Of a DNA stretch of 64,000 nt, positions 8,934 through 18,558 are shown one piece after another (position 1 is the first letter of the stretch; every line of letters begins with the position of its first letter). The stretch lies in NCBI RefSeq assembly GCF_013416325.1, contig NZ_JACCGK010000006.1, forward strand, positions 124,001 to 188,000, given 5' to 3'. This DNA is from Vreelandella sedimenti (GTDB lineage Bacteria; Pseudomonadota; Gammaproteobacteria; Pseudomonadales; Halomonadaceae). The notes beneath the pieces were generated by a model. The model worked only from the letters and a program-made list of their open reading frames with translations. It ran no database searches and was not told the origin of the DNA. The position numbers and the translations under genes were made by a program.

Positions 8934-9581
8934 TTAAATAGTTGTCTGCCGGGCTTTGTAAATGCGGCGCGCTAGTAGCAATAGCTCCAGGGTGGCGATC
9001 AGAATTAGGCTATAACCGAGTAGTTCGACGACTTCTTCAGCAACACTCTTAAAGGTTCCTGAATAGCTGTCTTCAAGAACGGCTTGCCAGAACTCTTGTC
9101 GCCCATACAGGCGCGAAAATATATAAGTGGTCAGCACGCCTGCCGTAAACAAACCAAAGGCAAAGGTATTGCTGTAATGAGTGAACTCCGCAAGAAAACG
9201 TTGGCGCTGCTTCACCACCCAAAAAAGCGATGGGAGAATAATCAGTGCAACGAGTACCTTCCAGGTATTCTCAGCCACATAGTTATCTAAAAAGTGATCC
9301 TGTTCGCGCACTAGAGAGGCGGCCACAAAGGCTAGCAGCAGCAGCATAACGGTGGGCCACACTTTAAGTACATAGCGAATGTAAATCAGCATTGCACAGC
9401 AGGTGGCCAACACCAGCGTTTGGGTAAATTCGGTAAAACCCAGCTCAGAAAAACGTACTGAGGGAAGATAAAGCGCTTCAAAATAGGCGCCTTGGGTAAT
9501 CGCACCTATAAACAGTACGTACAGCACTGCACGTACTAAAATGGTTTGAAATCCGATAGGCCAGGCAGGGGGGGAAGACAT
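8934..9581 (-). CDS. Multi-pass membrane protein of unknown function
   Basis: I do not recognise the family. The 215-residue protein has about six hydrophobic segments (near residues 15-30, 50-68, 75-92, 108-125, 138-158 and 185-205) with short charged loops and a basic end (ARRIYKARQ), consistent with an inner-membrane protein. The loops YLPSVRFSELGFTEF and VREQDHFLDNYVAENTWK hold most of its charged residues. An AAAGGATG purine stretch before the ATG at 9581 supports the start. It is a single gene convergent with rpoD and divergent from sdaA. Confidence 0.75.
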   Translation of the reverse strand: MSSPPAWPIGFQTILVRAVLYVLFIGAITQGAYFEALYLPSVRFSELGFTEFTQTLVLATCCAMLIYIRYVLKVWPTVMLLLLAFVAASLVREQDHFLDNYVAENTWKVLVALIILPSLFWVVKQRQRFLAEFTHYSNTFAFGLFTAGVLTTYIFSRLYGRQEFWQAVLEDSYSGTFKSVAEEVVELLGYSLILIATLELLLLARRIYKARQTTI

Positions 9582-9769
9582 ACCAACATCCTTTGTGGGT
9601 AAGCAGCGTCGCTATTCGCATATTAAAACATGCATGAGTGAATGTTCATTATATCGTCACACTTATGTGCGCGCACGTCGATATTGCGGTTAATCGCTCG
9701 ACGTTTGGTCTTCGACGCTGCAAAGTGTCTAATAGGCATGTAATAACAGCGTTGTGAGGCGTAATAGGC

Positions 9770-11137
9770 ATGGCTATTAGTGTGTTTGATCTTTTCCGAA
9801 TTGGCATTGGGCCCTCGAGCTCCCATACGGTGGGTCCGATGCGCGCAGCCCGTGATTTCGCCCTGGCGCTTGGCGATACCCGCGTTACCCGGTTGATGGT
9901 GAGGCTGCATGGTTCGCTTGCCGCCACCGGGGTGGGGCACGGTACTGACCAGGCGGTGATCATGGGGCTAATGGGCGAAGCGCCTGAAAGTATCGATCCG
10001 GACACGATTGCCGCGCGGTTAAAATACCTTGAAGAGGGTGAGTCGCTGGTACTTGCCAATGGCCAATCAATCGCCTTTGAAGCCCGTAATGATGTCGAGT
10101 GGGATGAGACGTGTCTGCCGTTTCATCCCAATGCCATGGTGCTGAGTGCCTATTGCGATGACGTACTGGTGGCGACCAATACGTTTTACTCCCTCGGCGG
10201 CGGTTTTTATGTCGATCAAGCGAAGGCAGATCAAGGCGAGGTTGGTGAAGATGCTACTGAACTGACTTACCCCTTCAATACGGCGGCCGAACTGCTCGCA
10301 CTATGTCAGCAGCATCAACTGCGTATTAGCCAGCTCATGTTAGAAAACGAGAAGGCCTGGCGTAGCGAATCGGCCATTCGTGAAGAGCTGCTGGCCATTT
10401 GGCATGCCATGAGCGATAGCATTGAGAATGGCCTACGCGCGACAGGCCATTTGCCCGGTGGATTAAATGTACGCCGCCGTGCGCAGTTGCTCCACCAGCA
10501 GTTGCTTCATCCACCGGAAAATCAGCGTTTGATTGTGTCGAGTTTTACCGTAATGGATTGGGTTAACGTGTTTGCGTTGGCAGTGAATGAAGAGAACGCC
10601 GCCGGGCGGCGGATGGTCACTGCGCCGACCAACGGCGCAGCGGGCATCGTGCCCGCCGTATTAGCGTATTACTTGAAGTTTGAACCCGACGCTAGCGAAG
10701 CTGATGTGGTGGATTTTCTGCTTACCGCCGCAGCAGTAGGCATTTTATGTAAAAAGAACGCCTCCATTTCCGGTGCCGAAGTAGGCTGTCAGGGTGAAGT
10801 GGGCTCCGCTTGCGCTATGGCGGCCGCAGGGCTTGCCGAAGTGCTAGGCGGCTCACCTGGGCAGGTGGAAAATGCCGCTGAGATCGGCTTGGAACATAAC
10901 CTCGGTTTGACCTGCGACCCGGTCGGCGGGCTTGTCCAAGTGCCCTGCATCGAGCGCAATGCGATCGCCTCCGTCAAAGCTATAAACGCTGCAAGAATGG
11001 CGCTGCACGGCGATGGCGAGCACTTTATATCGCTGGATAAAGTGATCCGTACCATGCGCGATACTGGCCGTGACATGCAGGATAAGTATAAAGAGACCTC
11101 CAAGGGCGGGCTCGCTGTCAATGCCATCGAGTGCTAG
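9770..11137 (+). CDS. sdaA: L-serine ammonia-lyase (iron-sulfur dependent, single chain)
   Basis: Deaminates L-serine to pyruvate and ammonia using a 4Fe-4S cluster as Lewis acid. The 455-residue protein fuses the beta and alpha domains. The N-terminal [12 protein letters not shown] motif is at residues 12-23. Three cysteines, C340, C382 and C393, have the spacing (42 and 11 residues) of the known cluster ligands in the Legionella enzyme. The last residue is Cys455, matching that enzyme's tail-in-mouth C-terminal ligand. The gene has its own upstream gap of about 190 bp and ends 10 bp before the convergent LysR gene. Confidence 0.96.
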   Translation: MAISVFDLFRIGIGPSSSHTVGPMRAARDFALALGDTRVTRLMVRLHGSLAATGVGHGTDQAVIMGLMGEAPESIDPDTIAARLKYLEEGESLVLANGQSIAFEARNDVEWDETCLPFHPNAMVLSAYCDDVLVATNTFYSLGGGFYVDQAKADQGEVGEDATELTYPFNTAAELLALCQQHQLRISQLMLENEKAWRSESAIREELLAIWHAMSDSIENGLRATGHLPGGLNVRRRAQLLHQQLLHPPENQRLIVSSFTVMDWVNVFALAVNEENAAGRRMVTAPTNGAAGIVPAVLAYYLKFEPDASEADVVDFLLTAAAVGILCKKNASISGAEVGCQGEVGSACAMAAAGLAEVLGGSPGQVENAAEIGLEHNLGLTCDPVGGLVQVPCIERNAIASVKAINAARMALHGDGEHFISLDKVIRTMRDTGRDMQDKYKETSKGGLAVNAIEC

Positions 11138-11147
11138 CCATCAAGTG

Positions 11148-12044
11148 CTAGGCCAGCGGATTGGGAGGCAGTAAGCTGTCAATATTGGCGACTAGGTAGT
11201 CGACCAACTGGCGGATTTTGGGTGACAGGTGACGGTGGCGAGGGTATACCGCCCAGACAGCGGTATCGTGGTGCTGAAAAGGCTCAAGCACGGCCACCAG
11301 CTCACCGCTAGCCAAGTAGGGCGCTACATAATAGTCGGGCAGTTGTGCTAGGCCAAGCCCCTTGCGTGCTGCGTCTAGCAGCGCCGGTCCAGAGTTGCCC
11401 GTCCAGCATCCCTCGACACGTGCCTCGCGTCGTTGTCCGTTGACTTCAAACAGCCAGTTGGGCCGTGATCCAATCAAGCAGCGGTGCTGGCTAAGTTCCG
11501 CCAAGGTGTGTGGACGTGGCGCTTGGCGAAAATAGCCCTGTGAGCCGACGATATACTCGCGGCGGTCGCATAACCGTCTGGCGATCAGGCTGGAATCCTT
11601 TAATACCCCCATCCGTATGGCAATATCGTAGCCCTCTTCAATTAGCTCCACCGGTCGGTTAGTGAAGTGCATGTGGACATCCAACTGCGGATGCAAACAC
11701 TGAAAGTCATTAACCAGCGGTGCGATAAAGCGCTCGCCGAAGGTAGTGGCTGAGGTGAGCTTAAGCAGCCCATTGGGGGTAGCCTGAAGTTCGCTAAGCG
11801 CCTGCTCTGCATCGCGCAGCCCATCAAATAGATGGCGGCAGTGTTCCACGTAGGTAGTGCCCGCATCGGTTAAGCGGATCTGGCGGGTGGTACGATAGAG
11901 CAATTGTACGCCCAGCTGGTTTTCGAGTTGACTGACCAAACGGCTAATATGCGAGGTCGATACCTTTAGGTGGCGGGCCGCAGCAGAGAACGTGCCTAAA
12001 CGCACCACCTCAACAAAGGCTTCGATACGGCTCCAGTGCTGCAT
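11148..12044 (-). CDS. LysR-family transcriptional regulator
   Basis: A 298-residue regulator with an N-terminal winged helix-turn-helix (residues about 4-62, FSAAARHLKVSTSHISRLVSQLE) and a C-terminal substrate-binding domain. It has the CrgA/AaeR-like layout in which the effector domain begins LLKLTSATTFGERFIAPL. It is divergent from the exported metallo-hydrolase gene, with about 130 bp between starts, the usual arrangement for a LysR protein and its target. The effector cannot be told from the sequence. Confidence 0.92.
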   Translation of the reverse strand: MQHWSRIEAFVEVVRLGTFSAAARHLKVSTSHISRLVSQLENQLGVQLLYRTTRQIRLTDAGTTYVEHCRHLFDGLRDAEQALSELQATPNGLLKLTSATTFGERFIAPLVNDFQCLHPQLDVHMHFTNRPVELIEEGYDIAIRMGVLKDSSLIARRLCDRREYIVGSQGYFRQAPRPHTLAELSQHRCLIGSRPNWLFEVNGQRREARVEGCWTGNSGPALLDAARKGLGLAQLPDYYVAPYLASGELVAVLEPFQHHDTAVWAVYPRHRHLSPKIRQLVDYLVANIDSLLPPNPLA

Positions 12045-12174
12045 GCTAACTCCCTGGGTTGATAGCGATTGTTGCTGTATGGCAATAATCTTATGAGTGT
12101 ATCCCGGTTTATCAAGAGCGCCTAGCTGGCCTACACTGCCAGCATCGCTAGCCTATGAATGGAGCCTTTTGCTT

Positions 12175-13158
12175 ATGTCTATATCTTTATCTCAGTGGTC
12201 TCGCGGGGCGCTAGCAGTGGCCGTGAGCGCTGGCTGGGCAGTTAGTGCTCAGGCAGAGCTACCCACCCAGCAGCAGGAGCAGGCGCCAGGCTGGTTTCGC
12301 ATGATGGTTGGGGAATATGAGGTAACCGCGCTGTACGATGGCCATACGGCTATTGATACCTCCTTGTTAAAAGGCATGGAGCAAGAAGAGATTCTCCGCC
12401 ACTTGGATGCGCTATTTATCGATGCAGAGAGTGGCATGCAAACTGCGGTTAATGCCTTTCTTATTCACACTGGCGAGAACCTTGTGCTGGTCGATGCCGG
12501 CTCGGCTGCCTGCTTTGGCCCCTCATTAGGTCAGGTGGAGAGTAACCTGCGCGCTTCTGGCTACTCGCCGGAGGATGTCGACACGGTGTTGATGACTCAC
12601 CTGCATCCTGACCACGTGTGTGGTTTGGCCAATGAGGAGGGCGAAGCGGTTTATCCCAATGCTGAACTGCGTGCCAGCCAAGCTGATGCCGATTTTTGGC
12701 TGGATGAGGAGCGTGCAGCAGCGGCCCCCGAATCTGCCCAACCCTTTTTTACCATGGCCCAGGATTCGGTAGCGCCTTATCAGGAAGCTGATCGTTTCAA
12801 CCCCTTCACGGCTGGTGATGAAGTTTTGATGGGCATTGTTGCCCAAGATACCCATGGCCACACCGCTGGGCACTCAAGCTTTATGCTCAACAGCGATGAT
12901 GACGCCATGCTGGTATGGGGGGACGTAGTACACAGCTACGGCGTTCAATTTGCTGACCCCACTGTCGCCATCGAGTTTGACTCTGACCCCGAGCAAGCCG
13001 TCCGTACGCGGCAGAGCGTGCTCGAAAGCGCGGTTGAAGATAAGCACTGGGTAGCCGGTGCCCATATGCCATTTCCTGGCATTGGTCATATCGTAAAAGA
13101 TGAAGAAGGCTATCGCTGGCTGCCGATTGAATTTGGCCCAGTCACAGTTGACGAGTAA
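12175..13158 (+). CDS. Exported metallo-beta-lactamase-fold hydrolase
   Basis: A 327-residue member of the MBL-fold superfamily. The zinc motif HLHPDH is at residues 142-147, followed by later ligands in DTHGHTAGHS and GDVVH. The start is chosen at 12175 rather than the in-frame ATG at 12097: GGAG lies ten bases before it, and the product then begins with a normal signal peptide (SQWSRGALAVAVSAGWAVSA, cleavage after AQA near residue 27), so it acts in the periplasm. The substrate is unknown; the family includes lactonases and quinolone-degrading enzymes. It is 45 bp upstream of frmA in the same direction, perhaps linking it to aldehyde or thioester metabolism. Confidence 0.85.
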   Translation: MSISLSQWSRGALAVAVSAGWAVSAQAELPTQQQEQAPGWFRMMVGEYEVTALYDGHTAIDTSLLKGMEQEEILRHLDALFIDAESGMQTAVNAFLIHTGENLVLVDAGSAACFGPSLGQVESNLRASGYSPEDVDTVLMTHLHPDHVCGLANEEGEAVYPNAELRASQADADFWLDEERAAAAPESAQPFFTMAQDSVAPYQEADRFNPFTAGDEVLMGIVAQDTHGHTAGHSSFMLNSDDDAMLVWGDVVHSYGVQFADPTVAIEFDSDPEQAVRTRQSVLESAVEDKHWVAGAHMPFPGIGHIVKDEEGYRWLPIEFGPVTVDE

Positions 13159-13179
13159 CGGCTTAGTTTCTGTTGTTGA

Positions 13180-14313
<1,134 letters not shown>

Positions 14314-14357
14314 GCCCAGCATTAGTAAGTAGTATAGAAAGCACGTTTGAAACGCTA

Positions 14358-14386
14358 AAACGCGGTAGGGTAGACCTACCGCGTTT
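14358..14386. terminator. Hairpin between frmA and fghA
   Basis: A perfect 12-bp stem (AAACGCGGTAGG at 14358-14369 with its complement at 14375-14386) and a 5-base loop. Only three T residues end the stem, so it may be a weak terminator or an mRNA-processing structure that separates frmA from fghA expression. Confidence 0.6.
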
Positions 14387-14409
14387 GCTGCATTTAAAGG
14401 AACCTGCCC

Positions 14410-15264
14410 ATGAGCATGAGTGAAACTCTAGAACTGGTGTCTGCCAACCGTAGTTTCGGTGGCTGGCATAAGCGCTACCGCCACTATTCCCGTGCGCTGG
14501 ACTGCGACATGATCTTCGCCGTTTACTTGCCACCCCAGGCGGAAAACGAGCGCGTACCGCTGCTGTGGTGGCTCTCGGGGCTGACCTGTAATGACGAAAA
14601 TTTCATGCAAAAAGCGGGTGCTCACCGTATTGCCGCTGAGCTAGGCGTGGCGATTGTTTGCCCTGATACCAGCCCACGGGGTACCGATTTGCCCGGTGAG
14701 CATGAAAGCTTTGATTTAGGTTCAGGGGCCGGATTTTACGTCAATGCCACCGAGTCACCCTGGAAGCCCCACTATCGCATGTACGACTATGTGATTGAGG
14801 AGCTGCCTTCCGTGGTGCGTCAGCACTTCCCGGTCAATGGACGCGAATCTATTAGCGGGCACTCGATGGGTGGGCATGGGGCATTGATCTTGGCGCTACG
14901 TCATCCAGGTCGTTTCCGCTCTGTGTCGGCCTTCTCACCGGTGGTTAACCCGATGAACTGCGCTTGGGGGCAGCAGGCGTTTAACGCCTACTTGGGTGAC
15001 GATCAGTCCCGCTGGCGTCAGTACGATGCCTGTGAGCTGGTGGCCAACGGGGCATCACGCCAGCGCCTGTTTATCGACCAGGGCGAAGCAGATCAATTCC
15101 TGGAGGAGCAGCTTAAGCCTGAGCGTTTAGAAGCCGTTTGCGAAGAGCACGATCATCCGTTAACGCTGCGCCGCCAGCCGGGCTACGATCACAGTTACTT
15201 CTTCATTGCCTCGTTCATTGAGGATCATCTGCGCTATCATGCAGATCATCTCATGAAGCGTTAA
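14410..15264 (+). CDS. fghA: S-formylglutathione hydrolase
   Basis: Hydrolyses S-formylglutathione to formate and glutathione, the second step of formaldehyde detoxification. It is a 284-residue alpha/beta-hydrolase of the esterase D type. The nucleophile elbow GHSMGGHGA lies near residue 155, the oxyanion region is LLWWLSGLTC near residue 50, and the catalytic His is in PGYDHSYFF near residue 260. An AAAGGAA stretch precedes the ATG at 14410; a second ATG two codons later is also possible. mtgA follows after 10 bases, so they are likely co-transcribed. Confidence 0.96.
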   Translation: MSMSETLELVSANRSFGGWHKRYRHYSRALDCDMIFAVYLPPQAENERVPLLWWLSGLTCNDENFMQKAGAHRIAAELGVAIVCPDTSPRGTDLPGEHESFDLGSGAGFYVNATESPWKPHYRMYDYVIEELPSVVRQHFPVNGRESISGHSMGGHGALILALRHPGRFRSVSAFSPVVNPMNCAWGQQAFNAYLGDDQSRWRQYDACELVANGASRQRLFIDQGEADQFLEEQLKPERLEAVCEEHDHPLTLRRQPGYDHSYFFIASFIEDHLRYHADHLMKR

Positions 15265-15274
15265 GGATAACTGG

Positions 15275-15991
15275 ATGCTCAATCGCTCGCTGCGCCGTTT
15301 TATGCGTCTGCTATGGCGGATTGTTTGGCGCGGCGTTTTAGCGTTTGTGCTGCTGTCGGTCGCGCTGGTCTTGCTGTTTCGGGTCGTTCCACCGCCGGGG
15401 TCGATGGTGATGGTCGAGCGCAAGATACAGAGCTGGATCCATAGCGATCCGATTCGTATACAGCGCGAGTGGCGAGGCTGGGACTCGCTCTCGGTGAATG
15501 CCAAACTGGCAGTGATTGCCGCGGAGGATCAACGCTTTCCGCATCACCGCGGGTTTGATCTGGTCGAATTGCGCCGCGCATTGCAGGCCAGCCAAGACGG
15601 TGGACGACTGCGTGGTGCAAGCACCTTGAGTCAACAAACGGCTAAAAACGTTTTTCTGTGGACAGGTCGCAGCTGGACGCGGAAGGGGCTTGAAGCATGG
15701 TTTACGCTACTGATCGAGATACTCTGGAGCAAGCAGCGTATTTTAGAGGTCTATCTCAACGTTGCAGAATGGGATCGTGGTGTATTTGGACTAGAAGCCG
15801 CTGCTCAGCACTATTTTGGCGTCTCTTCAACTTCGTTAACTGAGCGTCAGGCAAGTCTTCTCGCGGCTATCTTACCCAGCCCCCTGACGCGCAGCGCCGC
15901 ACGGCCCGATGCCCAGGTTGAGCGGCGAAGCCAGTGGATTCGCCAGCAGATGCGTAACTTAGGTGGGGCTGATTATTTGCAACATCTATAG
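15275..15991 (+). CDS. mtgA: Monofunctional biosynthetic peptidoglycan transglycosylase
   Basis: Polymerises lipid II into glycan strands at the periplasmic face of the inner membrane. The 238-residue protein has one N-terminal membrane anchor (about residues 18-38). The GT51 domain follows, with the catalytic-Glu motif AAEDQRFPHHRGFD near residue 86, GASTLSQQTAKN near 113, and the later LEVYLN.AEWG-like block (here LEVYLNVAEWDRG). It is 10 bp downstream of fghA, an association with no obvious functional logic. Confidence 0.96.
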   Translation: MLNRSLRRFMRLLWRIVWRGVLAFVLLSVALVLLFRVVPPPGSMVMVERKIQSWIHSDPIRIQREWRGWDSLSVNAKLAVIAAEDQRFPHHRGFDLVELRRALQASQDGGRLRGASTLSQQTAKNVFLWTGRSWTRKGLEAWFTLLIEILWSKQRILEVYLNVAEWDRGVFGLEAAAQHYFGVSSTSLTERQASLLAAILPSPLTRSAARPDAQVERRSQWIRQQMRNLGGADYLQHL

Positions 15992-16007
15992 CTATTTTTT
16001 AGCCACG

Positions 16008-16775
16008 CTAGTCGTATTTAGCGTCGTCAATTTCCGCCAGTGCTTCCAGATTGGGGTAGGAGAAGTAATAGCCCTGCTGCATGGGAATGCCCAAGGCCAG
16101 CAGGCAGCGTGACTCCTCGCGGGTTTCAACACCTTCAGCAATTAGCTGAGTTCCCAGGGTTTTTGCTAGTGCCACCAGGCTACGCAGTATGGCTTGGCGG
16201 CGCTTGTCGCTATCGCAACCCATCACCAGGTCGCGGTCAATTTTCAGCGTATCGGGCCGCAGGTCGGTCAATAGATCGAGATTGGCATAACCGTTCCCAA
16301 AGTCATCCAGCGAAGTGGTAAAGCCCATCTCACGGTAGCTCTCAATAATCGAACGCATATGCATGCGGTCATTGACTCGCTCGGTTTCGGTAATTTCGAA
16401 ATTGAGCTGCTTGGGGGGCCAGCCAACACGGTGCGCTGTTTCCAAGGTGGCTTGAATGCATGCTTGCGGCTCATAAACTGCATTGGGTAAAAAGTTGATA
16501 GAGAGCCGCTCCCGCATGCCCATTTCGCTGGCTAGCTCAATCGCTTTGATTCGGCACGCCTGGTCAAATCGGTACATCAACTCATCGGTTACCTGTTCCA
16601 GTATTGAAAAAGCGGACTCACCGTTGGGGCCGCGTACTAATGCCTCATAATAAATAACTTGTCGCTGACTGACATTGACGATCGGTTGAAACGCCATCGT
16701 AAATGCAAAAGGTACCGGAGAATCGCAACGGTTACAGTGTTCGTTCACCCTGGCACAGTGGTGTTGTGCTGACAT
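16008..16775 (-). CDS. EAL-domain cyclic-di-GMP phosphodiesterase
   Basis: A 255-residue stand-alone EAL protein expected to linearise cyclic di-GMP. The catalytic set looks complete: EALVRG near residue 45, NFLPN, the FEITE metal Glu, SLDDFGNGY with paired Asp, LKIDR, IAEGVET and a late QGYYFS. A short N-terminal segment with CxxC (CNRCDSP, residues 16-22) could bind a metal or act as a redox sensor. There is no membrane segment or GGDEF partner. It is convergent with mtgA. Confidence 0.93.
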   Translation of the reverse strand: MSAQHHCARVNEHCNRCDSPVPFAFTMAFQPIVNVSQRQVIYYEALVRGPNGESAFSILEQVTDELMYRFDQACRIKAIELASEMGMRERLSINFLPNAVYEPQACIQATLETAHRVGWPPKQLNFEITETERVNDRMHMRSIIESYREMGFTTSLDDFGNGYANLDLLTDLRPDTLKIDRDLVMGCDSDKRRQAILRSLVALAKTLGTQLIAEGVETREESRCLLALGIPMQQGYYFSYPNLEALAEIDDAKYD

Positions 16776-16823
16776 GTTTATCCAAGCCCTGGAATAAAAT
16801 TATCGATCATTATAAAAATCGGG

Positions 16824-17762
16824 TCATCGTCTAATAGCCTTAGGGCCGGATTTCCGTATAACCATCACTACCCCAGTGATGGCCACCAACATCCCCACAA
16901 GCCCTAACAAGGGAAGGTGTTCGTCGAAGAGCCACCACGCCTGAAGCGCCGTGACCGGTGGCACAAGATAAAAAAGACTCGCAACCCGCGAGGCTTCCCC
17001 CTTTTTAATCAAGGCCATGAGTAACAGAATAGCGGCAATTGAGAGAATCAACACCAACCAGCCCAGGGTCAGCACAAAGGTGCTGCTCCATTCCACTTGG
17101 CGGGACTCAAAAAGCAGGGCACCAACGCCCAGTAGGGCACCCGCTGCTAAGTATTGAATCACCGCCCCTGAAAGCAGCGGCATGCTGGTGCAGTATCTTT
17201 TCTGATAGAGCGTACCCAGCGAAATCCCCATTAACGCGGCGGTGACACACAGCAGAGCACTAATCCCGAAGCCGTCAAACAGCGACTCACCCAGCTCAAG
17301 CTTACTGCCGAGGACTAAACTAATGCCAATCAGGCCCAGCGCTAGACCTGTCCATTGGCGCCAAGAGAGCTGCTCACCCAGCAGTGGGCCAGCGAAGGCG
17401 GCGGTCAGAAGCGGCTGCAGTCCCACCAGTAAGGCCGCTAAACCGGCGGGCATGCCTAGGTAAATGCCATAGAAGACGCCACCTAAGTAAGCACCATGGA
17501 CTAGAAAACCTGATATCGCGATATGTGTCCATAACCTGGGTGATGAAGGCCATGGAATCCGCATCACTACGACCAGCGGAATCAGTAGCAGTAGCGTGAG
17601 TAAAAAGCGAATAAACAGAAACGTAAAAGGTTCTGCGTAAGGCAGGCCGAACTTCGCACCAATAAAGCCAGTGCTCCAAAGTAGAACAAAAAGTGCTGGC
17701 ATGGCGGCAAGCCCTGCTGAAGGCAGGTCGTTGGTACGTAACTTATTGAATATGCTAGGCAT
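16824..17762 (-). CDS. EamA/DMT-family transporter
   Basis: A 312-residue inner-membrane protein with ten predicted hydrophobic segments in two repeated EamA halves (the second begins near residue 165), ending in a basic tail (RKSGPKAIRR). The family exports amino acids, metabolites or other small molecules; the substrate is not visible here. It is a single gene divergent from the DUF4168 gene. Confidence 0.92.
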   Translation of the reverse strand: MPSIFNKLRTNDLPSAGLAAMPALFVLLWSTGFIGAKFGLPYAEPFTFLFIRFLLTLLLLIPLVVVMRIPWPSSPRLWTHIAISGFLVHGAYLGGVFYGIYLGMPAGLAALLVGLQPLLTAAFAGPLLGEQLSWRQWTGLALGLIGISLVLGSKLELGESLFDGFGISALLCVTAALMGISLGTLYQKRYCTSMPLLSGAVIQYLAAGALLGVGALLFESRQVEWSSTFVLTLGWLVLILSIAAILLLMALIKKGEASRVASLFYLVPPVTALQAWWLFDEHLPLLGLVGMLVAITGVVMVIRKSGPKAIRR

Positions 17763-17906
17763 GTTATTTCCGTGGTGGCGTGTATAATTTGGTTTTTAGA
17801 TACGTTTTGTTCTTTTTGTTACTAACTTTTACATAATAAATTGAACCTGCTTGAGCAGCGCGCGTCACAGTGGGCACATACACAACGCAATATTGAGGTT
17901 TCTTCT

Positions 17907-18296
17907 ATGCAACGTATGACTGCTCTGTTCTCCGCTGCCCTGCTCGCGACCGGCCTGATGACGGCTACTGCCCACGCCCAGCAAGAGCAAGGCGCTGCGC
18001 AGGATCCAATGGCAACCCAGCAAGCGCCTGCCCAGGATTTTTCTGACGATCAGCTCCAGCAGTTTGCCGATGCTTCTCAAGAAATCGCGGTTATTTCTCA
18101 GGAATATACCCAGCGTCTGCAGGAAGCGGAAGATGAATCAGCACAACAGGAAGTGCGCACTGAAGCTAACGACCGCATGATCGAAGTGGTTGAAGATAGC
18201 GGCCTAGATGTTGATACCTTCAACGCCATTGGTCAATCCATTCAGCAAGACCCGGAAATGATGCAGCGTGTGCAGGAAATGGCTAACCAGTCGTAA
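17907..18296 (+). CDS. DUF4168 exported protein
   Basis: The start is placed at 17907 rather than an upstream TTG, because a GAGG lies 8-11 bases before it and the 129-residue product then begins with a clean signal peptide (MTALFSAALLATGLMTATAHA-like, residues 4-24). The mature part is Gln/Glu-rich and helical (DFSDDQLQQFADASQEIAVISQEY, then FNAIGQSIQQDPEMMQRV), the pattern of DUF4168 proteins, whose role is unknown. It has its own terminator and is probably monocistronic. Confidence 0.82.
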   Translation: MQRMTALFSAALLATGLMTATAHAQQEQGAAQDPMATQQAPAQDFSDDQLQQFADASQEIAVISQEYTQRLQEAEDESAQQEVRTEANDRMIEVVEDSGLDVDTFNAIGQSIQQDPEMMQRVQEMANQS

Positions 18297-18400
18297 GTCA
18301 TATTGCTAAAAGTGGCTGATGTGTTTTTGCTAATTTGGTCTGGCTAATATAGCAACCCTCATTTAGCAACGTTAATATTAGTATGGTTTCGGCCACCAAA

Positions 18401-18431
18401 GCCCGGTGCATAACTGCACCGGGCTTTTTTT
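18401..18431 (+). terminator. Rho-independent terminator
   Basis: A perfect 10-bp stem (GCCCGGTGCA at 18401-18410 with its complement at 18415-18424), a TAAC loop and seven T residues, about 100 bp after the DUF4168 gene. Confidence 0.93.
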
Positions 18432-18558
18432 GTGAGCCGATTGGCCTACGAGTAGTTTTATTATCCTGAGTGGGGTTTACCTAACTTAGCCTTCCCGCCA
18501 CACTTTAGATTATGCGTTGATTATCCAGCCTATTGACCGGCAACACCAAGGAGTCCGT

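Noticed and set aside
9582..9769. Possible riboswitch before sdaA
   Set aside because: The 190-bp leader shows no recognisable paired aptamer, such as a glycine-type tandem structure, and no expression platform.
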